9,113 bases of DNA from Candidatus Kaiserbacteria bacterium RIFCSPHIGHO2_01_FULL_58_22. GTDB lineage: Bacteria; Patescibacteriota; Minisyncoccia; Phycocordibacterales; UBA2100. The notes beneath the pieces are model-generated. The model was not told the origin of the DNA. It saw nothing but the letters and a program-made list of their open reading frames with translations, and searched no databases. Position 1 is the stretch's first letter. Each line of letters starts with the position of its first letter. The position numbers and the translations under genes are program-made. The stretch lies in contig MFLB01000043.1 in assembly GCA_001781445.1 (NCBI GenBank), positions 1 to 9,113 of the forward strand. Reading direction: 5' to 3'. This document shows positions 5,638 to 9,113 of the stretch, piece by piece.

Positions 5638-5639
5638 GT

Positions 5640-6191
5640 TTAGTAGCGAAGCTCGACGGAGCGCTGTAGCGCCCGTGGCGAACTCTCCACCGCGCCGCAA
5701 TTCGTGCTGAATCCGTCGGCATGGACGGTCGTCGCGACGGCTCCCGTTCCGACGCTCACTGATTTCTCGACCGACACGTTGACGCAATAGCCGTTCGGCT
5801 CGAATTGGAACGAGGAGACGACCGCTCCCCCCGCGCTCGAGGCCGCCGTCGTTTCATCCTGGTTGTCGCAGGTAAGGCCGACCGCCACGGGCGTCGAGGT
5901 GGGAAAGCGCTGGTAGCGCACGTCCCAATACAGCGCGCACTCGGCGCCGCTGTCCGCGGCGTAGAACGCGAACTGGGAATCGCGTCCGATCGAGGAGAGC
6001 GTCAGCTCCTTCTGCGCGAGCTGGAATATGGACGTGCCGAGCGCGAGGACGATCGAAGAAACGAGCGCCGCCAGCAAGAGGGTAAAACCCTTTTGCGAGT
6101 TGACAGTTGACAGTTGACAGTTGACAGCAGGGAGAAGAACGCGGCGCATTTTCTGTAAACTGTGAACTATGAACTGTTTTCTGTTTTTCAT
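5640..6191 (-). CDS. PilX-like minor prepilin lacking Glu5
   Basis: This 183-residue protein has a prepilin-type start: a 35-residue leader ending QKG, cleavage before FTLLLAALVSSIVLALGTSI, which is the membrane-spanning helix that packs in the pilus core, then the segment FAFYAADSGAECALYW, typical of PilX-like proteins as I recall them. Position +5 is Leu40 rather than the usual Glu, as in GspK-type tip pseudopilins. The leader is largely encoded by heptamer element B. The ATG at 6191 lies two bases after the stop of the PilV-like gene; an internal Met15 (ATG at 6149) would give a shorter leader of 21 residues. It is the last pilus gene before ligA. Likely membrane-anchored until assembled. 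Confidence 0.85.
   Translation of the reverse strand: MKNRKQFIVHSLQKMRRVLLPAVNCQLSTVNSQKGFTLLLAALVSSIVLALGTSIFQLAQKELTLSSIGRDSQFAFYAADSGAECALYWDVRYQRFPTSTPVAVGLTCDNQDETTAASSAGGAVVSSFQFEPNGYCVNVSVEKSVSVGTGAVATTVHADGFSTNCGAVESSPRALQRSVELRY
6100..6187. repeat. Heptamer inverted-repeat element B in the PilX-like leader
   Basis: Left arm: four perfect TTGACAG units (6100-6127). Spacer of 25 bases. Right arm: CTGTAAA, CTGTGAA, CTATGAA, CTGTTTT, CTGTTTT (6153-6187), ending one base short of the complementary start codon (6189-6191). It is translated as most of the 35-residue leader, including QLSTVN. It belongs to the same sequence subfamily as element A. Confidence 0.9.
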
Positions 6192-6193
6192 AT

Positions 6194-6832
6194 CTACGCG
6201 CCGCTACCGTCGTTGACCCAGCGGTAGAGGTTTTGGCGGATCGTGAAGGAGCGCGTTTGGAACGCGCCGGTGCGCCACGAGACGGTTACCGATATGCGTA
6301 TCTCCTGCGGCACGCCCCCATCGGAGCGGACAGCCCCCACCTCCACCGTGCGCGTGAAGCGGCTGTCCGCCCATCCCGACCCATAGGCGTAAAACGTCTG
6401 CGTCGGATCGATCTGAAGCGGGGGGCACTCGCCGCTCGCGCACGCGGCGCTGTCGACGGAATCATCCAGGGTGTTCACGACAAAGGGCGTGTTCAGGGGA
6501 ATTCCCGAGAGTATGTCCGTCGGCGTGCCGAGCGCCGTTGTGAGAATGTTGCGGTCGCGGATGTGGCGCACGGCTTCGATCGCCTCCTGGGCGAGATGGA
6601 ACGCGGTTATCTGGTCGCGCGCGTAGTACGCGGCCGCGAGGCTTTTCGCCGTGAGCGACATGGGCGCGACGATGGCGACCGAAAGGAGCGACACCGCGAC
6701 GAGCGTCTCGATGAGCGTAAAACCTGGGGTAGCTTTCAGCTGCCAGCTGTCAGCTTTCAGGAAATCCAAAATGTGCCGATATGCGTTCGTGCTGAAAGCT
6801 GAAAGCTGAAAGCTGAAAGCTGTTTTCCTCAT
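6194..6832 (-). CDS. PilV/GspI-like minor prepilin
   Basis: This 212-residue protein has a 37-residue leader ending ATPG, cleavage before FTLIETLVAVSLLSVAIVAP with Glu5 present (Glu42), and then the stretch AYYARDQITAFHLAQEAIEA typical of PilV/GspI proteins, where helix residues precede a variable globular domain. PilD in the same operon should remove the leader and methylate Phe38. The start at 6832 is chosen because it gives an ATGA overlap with the upstream stop and because the upstream in-frame extension is only the neighbour's sequence in another frame. The leader is encoded by element C and is nearly the same as that of the GspH-like gene, although the mature proteins differ. Confidence 0.88.
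   Translation of the reverse strand: MRKTAFSFQLSAFSTNAYRHILDFLKADSWQLKATPGFTLIETLVAVSLLSVAIVAPMSLTAKSLAAAYYARDQITAFHLAQEAIEAVRHIRDRNILTTALGTPTDILSGIPLNTPFVVNTLDDSVDSAACASGECPPLQIDPTQTFYAYGSGWADSRFTRTVEVGAVRSDGGVPQEIRISVTVSWRTGAFQTRSFTIRQNLYRWVNDGSGA
6733..6826. repeat. Heptamer inverted-repeat element C in the PilV-like leader
   Basis: Left arm: CTTTCAG, CTGCCAG, CTGTCAG, CTTTCAG (6733-6760). Spacer of 31 bases. Right arm: four CTGAAAG units and CTGTTTT (6792-6826), ending three bases before the complementary start codon. It encodes AFSFQLSAFS near the N-terminus and KADSWQLKA before the cleavage site. It is a close copy of element D. Confidence 0.92.
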
Positions 6833-7494
6833 AGGTCGAGGATACGCTGAACCGCGGTCGCCTGGATGTTGAACGTCGTCGTCGTTTTGACCTGCCTCGC
6901 GCCGGCCGTCCCCTTCACCTCGATGACGACTTTCGGCTGGATGGTGTCGCCGCGCGTCGTGCCGATGACATAGAACCGCATGCTGTCTATCGTAACCTCC
7001 GGGGCGGTAACGGCGTAGTAATTGGCGCCGCTGTTCTCGGATTTGCAGAGCCGGTCCGCCCCGCAATAGGAGCCGTCGCTGTCGAAGACGTAGATCCATC
7101 GGTCCAACGGGTCGCAATTCTGGTCGCAGAACGGCTTGAACGCGAGCCGCGTGTCGCCGCTCGCTTCGCACGACTGCGGCGTCGTGATGCTGCCCGGGCC
7201 GCAATGGTACTCCGTGCCCATCCGGATCGAGCGGACCATGCCGTCGAGCGCGATGTTAAGGTTGTTCATGACCGACTGCAATGCCTGCGCTTTGCGGTTC
7301 GCTCCCACGAGCGAGAGGAGCGCGCCCACGGAGACGAGCATGACGACGGCGAAAAGCGCCACCGCGACGATCATCTCGATGAGCGTGAAGCCGCGCGTCT
7401 GCGCGCGCGGCAACGAATAGCGAATAGCGAATAGCGAATAGAAAGACGCATTTGGATCCTGCTGTTCTCTGTTCTCTATTCTCTGTTCTCTCAT
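6829..7494 (-). CDS. PilW/GspJ-like minor prepilin
   Basis: This 221-residue protein has a 35-residue leader ending QTRG, then FTLIEMIVAVALFAVVMLVS with Glu5 (Glu40), the prepilin N-methylation helix. Next come QSVMNNLNIALDGMVRSIRM, a segment characteristic of PilW/GspJ proteins, and a Cys-rich globular domain (seven Cys between about 98 and 151) that could hold disulphides outside the membrane. Start at 7494 overlaps the upstream stop as ATGA; no Shine-Dalgarno sequence, so translation probably depends on coupling. The leader is encoded by heptamer element E, whose sequence is unrelated to those of its neighbours. Prepilin identity sure, the subclass fairly sure. Confidence 0.88.
   Translation of the reverse strand: MREQRIENREQQDPNASFYSLFAIRYSLPRAQTRGFTLIEMIVAVALFAVVMLVSVGALLSLVGANRKAQALQSVMNNLNIALDGMVRSIRMGTEYHCGPGSITTPQSCEASGDTRLAFKPFCDQNCDPLDRWIYVFDSDGSYCGADRLCKSENSGANYYAVTAPEVTIDSMRFYVIGTTRGDTIQPKVVIEVKGTAGARQVKTTTTFNIQATAVQRILDL
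7414..7489. repeat. Heptamer inverted-repeat element E in the PilW-like leader
   Basis: Left arm: four perfect CGAATAG units (7414-7441). Spacer of 20 bases. Right arm: CTGTTCT, CTGTTCT, CTATTCT, CTGTTCT (7462-7489), ending two bases before the complementary start codon. It encodes REQRIENREQQ and SFYSLFAIRYS. Same architecture as A-D with a third set of unit sequences. Confidence 0.9.
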
Positions 7495-8180
7495 AGATAT
7501 TGTATGGCTATCTGCCCCGTCGCCTCGACGACGACGCTCGTCCGATCACCGCGCGGAGATTCGAGAACGATGCGGCCGCGGGCGTTCAGGGCCGCTGGAT
7601 TGGCGACGCCCGAGACGCCGTTCGCGCTTATGTACGCGTCTGGTTCGGGCCGCTTGAAGAAGAGGTCGAGTTCCGAAAGGCCGCACGTCTCGGCCTCCGA
7701 GCCGCTTCCCGCCGCGCAGAGATCCGCGATGTGGTAGCCGCGCTCTATGTCCGTCGATTCCACGAGCTCGCACATGGCTTCCGTGGGACAGCCGTCGTAG
7801 ATGCCGTTCCCGGAGACGGCGTCGGCGAAGAGCACGTACGTCGCGGGGCTCCCGATGGAAAAATGCATGCCGTATCCGACGTCGAAGTTCCCCGAACCGA
7901 ACTGGCGCACCGATATGCCGTAGATCTGCGCCTGCCGGATGGAGAGCGCAACGTCGTACGCGAGATTCTCAAGCAGTATCAGCCCCCCGAAGCGGCCGTT
8001 GTTCGCCAGAACGACGCCGGAGACGATCGTGAGTATGGCGGTAACGACCAAGAGCTCGATGAGCGTAAACCCCGGGGTAGCTTTCAGCTGCCGGCTGTCA
8101 GCTTTCAGAAAATGCAAAATATGCCGACATACGTTCGCGCTGAAAGCTGAAAGCTGAAAGCTGAAAGCTGTTCTTCTCAT
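7491..8180 (-). CDS. FimT/GspH-like minor prepilin
   Basis: This 229-residue protein has a 37-residue leader ending ATPG, then FTLIELLVVTAILTIVSGVV with Glu5 (Glu42), and the following helix LAYDVALSIRQAQIYGISVR, which is the FimT/GspH signature. The globular part has four Cys and a long variable loop. FimT/GspH proteins are minor pseudopilins that help prime pilus assembly; FimT can also bind DNA during uptake in some species, which cannot be judged here. The ATG at 8180 overlaps the pilD stop (ATGA); the much longer in-frame extension upstream is only the pilD region in another frame. The leader is encoded by element D. Confidence 0.9.
   Translation of the reverse strand: MRRTAFSFQLSAFSANVCRHILHFLKADSRQLKATPGFTLIELLVVTAILTIVSGVVLANNGRFGGLILLENLAYDVALSIRQAQIYGISVRQFGSGNFDVGYGMHFSIGSPATYVLFADAVSGNGIYDGCPTEAMCELVESTDIERGYHIADLCAAGSGSEAETCGLSELDLFFKRPEPDAYISANGVSGVANPAALNARGRIVLESPRGDRTSVVVEATGQIAIQYL
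8081..8174. repeat. Heptamer inverted-repeat element D in the GspH-like leader
   Basis: Left arm: CTTTCAG, CTGCCGG, CTGTCAG, CTTTCAG (8081-8108). Spacer of 31 bases. Right arm: four CTGAAAG units and CTGTTCT (8140-8174), ending three bases before the complementary start codon. Over about 106 bases including the start codon it differs from element C at roughly nine positions. Confidence 0.92.
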
Positions 8181-8989
8181 AATCCGTATATCGAAAGGAA
8201 CGGCAATTGGATGTTGTGCATCTGCATGAACCAAATAATGAAACACGCCGCGATGAGGAACGGCCCGAAGGGCACCTCGCTCTTCATTGTATACGACCGC
8301 GAGGGGGCGTATCGCGATATTCCCCAGCGGGAGAGAGCGCGCGCTAGGCGCGGCAGATGGAGGAGAATAGCGAGCGAGACGATCGCGCCGAGTATGAACG
8401 CGAACATCACCGCGGCGAACCCGAGCGCGGGCCCGAGAAGCCAGCCTATGCCGAGCGCGAGCTTGACGTCCCCGAACCCCATCCATCTGCCGCGGGAGAC
8501 GAACCAGAGCGCAAAAATGGGAAGCGCGGAGGCGGGGCCCGCGAGCGCGTGTCCGAGCAGATCGAAACTCCCGGAAACGCCGAACAAGGGGGAGGCGAAC
8601 GACAGCCCGGCGAACGCGTAGACCCACGCGTCGGGAATGAACGTCGTGCGGAGATCGTAGAGCGCGATCGCGACGAGGAGCGCGATTATCGGCAGGGCAA
8701 TGAGCGTATAGGGAACGAACGCCGGGAACGCGGACCCGTAGAGGGCGAACAGCGCTCCCGTCAGCGCCTCGACGATCGGGTATTGCAGGGATATCGGCCC
8801 GCCGCATGAGCGGCAACTGCCACGGAGGATCATCCATGAAAGGACGGGGATGTTGTCGTACCACGCGATGGCGCGTCCGCAGTGCGGGCACGCGCTTCTT
8901 CCGGAGAGGGGGCGCTTTCCGTGCCGCAGGATGAGCACGTTGAGAAAACTGCCGGCGATAAGGCCAAGCGCGAAGAACGCGATCGTCAT
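8177..8989 (-). CDS. pilD: Prepilin leader peptidase / N-methyltransferase
   Basis: PilD is the inner-membrane aspartic protease (peptidase family A24) that cuts prepilin leaders after Gly and methylates the new N-terminus. The 270 residues hold both parts: an N-terminal GSFLNVLI segment and the cytoplasmic zinc-binding loop with two CxxC pairs (Cys34/37 and Cys59/62), then a multi-pass membrane region with the catalytic aspartates Asp112 (LYDLRTTFIPD) and Asp174 (GFGDVKLALG). All key residues are present, so it should be active in both steps. It is the first gene of the pilus operon and its four downstream neighbours are its likely substrates. The ATG at 8989 has TATAAT six bases upstream and no Shine-Dalgarno sequence. 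Confidence 0.96.
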   Translation of the reverse strand: MTIAFFALGLIAGSFLNVLILRHGKRPLSGRSACPHCGRAIAWYDNIPVLSWMILRGSCRSCGGPISLQYPIVEALTGALFALYGSAFPAFVPYTLIALPIIALLVAIALYDLRTTFIPDAWVYAFAGLSFASPLFGVSGSFDLLGHALAGPASALPIFALWFVSRGRWMGFGDVKLALGIGWLLGPALGFAAVMFAFILGAIVSLAILLHLPRLARALSRWGISRYAPSRSYTMKSEVPFGPFLIAACFIIWFMQMHNIQLPFLSIYGL

Positions 8990-8995
8990 CCGTGG

Positions 8996-9001
8996 ATTAT
9001 A
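8996..9001 (-). promoter_or_regulatory. -10 box TATAAT of the pilD operon
   Basis: A perfect TATAAT on the minus strand exactly six bases before the pilD ATG, downstream of a terminator that isolates it from the preceding gene. The nearest -35-like word, TTGCAT, is 20 bases away, too far for a standard promoter. A transcript from here would be leaderless or nearly so. Confidence 0.6.
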
Positions 9002-9025
9002 CCCGGTTGGAGGCTTGCGGCATGC

Positions 9026-9047
9026 AAAAGGCCCCCTCGCGGGGGCC
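9026..9047 (-). terminator. Intrinsic terminator of the right-edge pilin-like gene
   Basis: On the minus strand a perfect 7-bp GC stem, GGCCCCC (9041-9047) and GGGGGCC (9030-9036), with the loop GCGA is followed at once by TTTT (9026-9029). It begins 26 bases after the stop codon at 9074. The T tract is short but the stem is very stable. Confidence 0.8.
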
Positions 9048-9073
9048 CTCGCATCTTTTTCTTCAGGAGGGAA

Positions 9074-9113
9074 TTACGGGCTGACGCAGTACACCGCCTC
9101 GTCGGTGGCATGC
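9074..9113 (-). CDS. C-terminal end of a probable pilin (partial)
   Basis: Only the last 12 codons are inside the window: HATDEAVYCVSP, then TAA. A Cys close to the C-terminus is common in type IV pilins, where it closes a disulphide loop, and the next operon encodes pilus-processing proteins, so a major pilin is the natural guess. The evidence is mostly context; the reading frame is supported by the terminator placed just after the stop codon. Confidence 0.5.
   Translation of the reverse strand, partial: HATDEAVYCVSP

Noticed and set aside
59..5710. Numerous plus-strand open frames of 60-224 codons
   Set aside because: All lie opposite gatA, gatC, ligA, the hypothetical gene or the prepilin genes, have no recognisable motif, and follow from the high GC content of the genes on the other strand.
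5545..5787. 80-codon minus-strand frame across element A
   Set aside because: It reads the PilX-like 3' end in another frame and the heptamers, which are open in all frames; no independent support.
6100..6127. TTGACA words in the heptamers as -35 boxes
   Set aside because: They recur every seven bases, face the + strand where no gene follows, and have no -10 box at 16-18 bases; the match is a by-product of the repeat unit.
6147..6149. Internal ATG (Met15) as the start of the PilX-like gene
   Set aside because: Possible, and would give a more ordinary 21-residue leader, but the ATG at 6191 lies two bases after the preceding stop and matches the leader length of its neighbours. Kept only as an alternative.
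6833..7204. N-terminal extension of the PilV-like frame upstream of 6832
   Set aside because: It overlaps the PilW-like gene in another frame, is Arg-rich and non-homologous, and the ATGA overlap plus the prepilin leader favour 6832.
5557..8174. Heptamer arrays as a CRISPR array
   Set aside because: Units are 7 bp with no unique spacers between them, lie in coding sequence and have no cas genes nearby.
8181..8891. N-terminal extension of the GspH-like frame upstream of 8180
   Set aside because: It lies entirely within pilD in another frame; the ATGA overlap and the leader fix the start at 8180.

Overview
The window reads as a piece of a bacterial chromosome from the Patescibacteria (Candidate Phyla Radiation), most likely a Parcubacteria-type lineage. 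This is inferred from a compact minus-strand layout, a divergent NAD-dependent DNA ligase, a small prepilin operon, and short palindromic repeats tolerated inside essential genes; no taxonomic marker was compared. Every gene I can support lies on the minus strand, so transcription runs from high to low coordinates.

Right edge to 5640 (pilus block): the window opens with the last 12 codons of a gene, probably a pilin, followed by a strong GC-rich intrinsic terminator. A perfect TATAAT box six bases before its ATG then starts an operon: prepilin peptidase pilD, then four minor prepilins resembling FimT/GspH, PilW/GspJ, PilV/GspI and PilX. The first four genes overlap as ATGA. In each prepilin the stretch between the start codon and the G|FTL cleavage site is occupied by a repeat element: four 7-bp units ending in CAG or TAG, a 20-31 nt spacer, then four or five 7-bp units beginning CTG or CTA. 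The unit sequences differ between genes, but the leaders all come out at 35 or 37 residues. A fifth element lies between the pilX-like gene and ligA.

5548-3473: ligA, NAD-dependent DNA ligase, full length, with a palindromic Gly/Ser insertion in the adenylation domain, two of the four zinc cysteines missing and two usual NMN-contact residues replaced. 3424-2825: an unrecognised, visibly more A+T-rich gene for a 199-residue protein.

2781-1: glutamine amidotransferase (transamidosome) block. gatC and gatA, normally adjacent subunits of the Asp/Glu-tRNA amidotransferase, are separated by a complete antitoxin-toxin pair. Upstream of gatC lies debris of what looks like a second such unit: the first 15 codons of a gatC-like gene with the same promoter block, an antitoxin gene broken by one extra G in a G6 tract, and the first ~14 codons of a ParE/RelE-like toxin. 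gatB is not in the window; a possible gene start lies at the left edge.

Several genes have a -10-like hexamer only 6-8 nt before the ATG and no Shine-Dalgarno sequence, which points to leaderless transcripts. The most unusual content is the heptamer repeat family in the prepilin leaders and the nested and decayed toxin-antitoxin modules around gatC.
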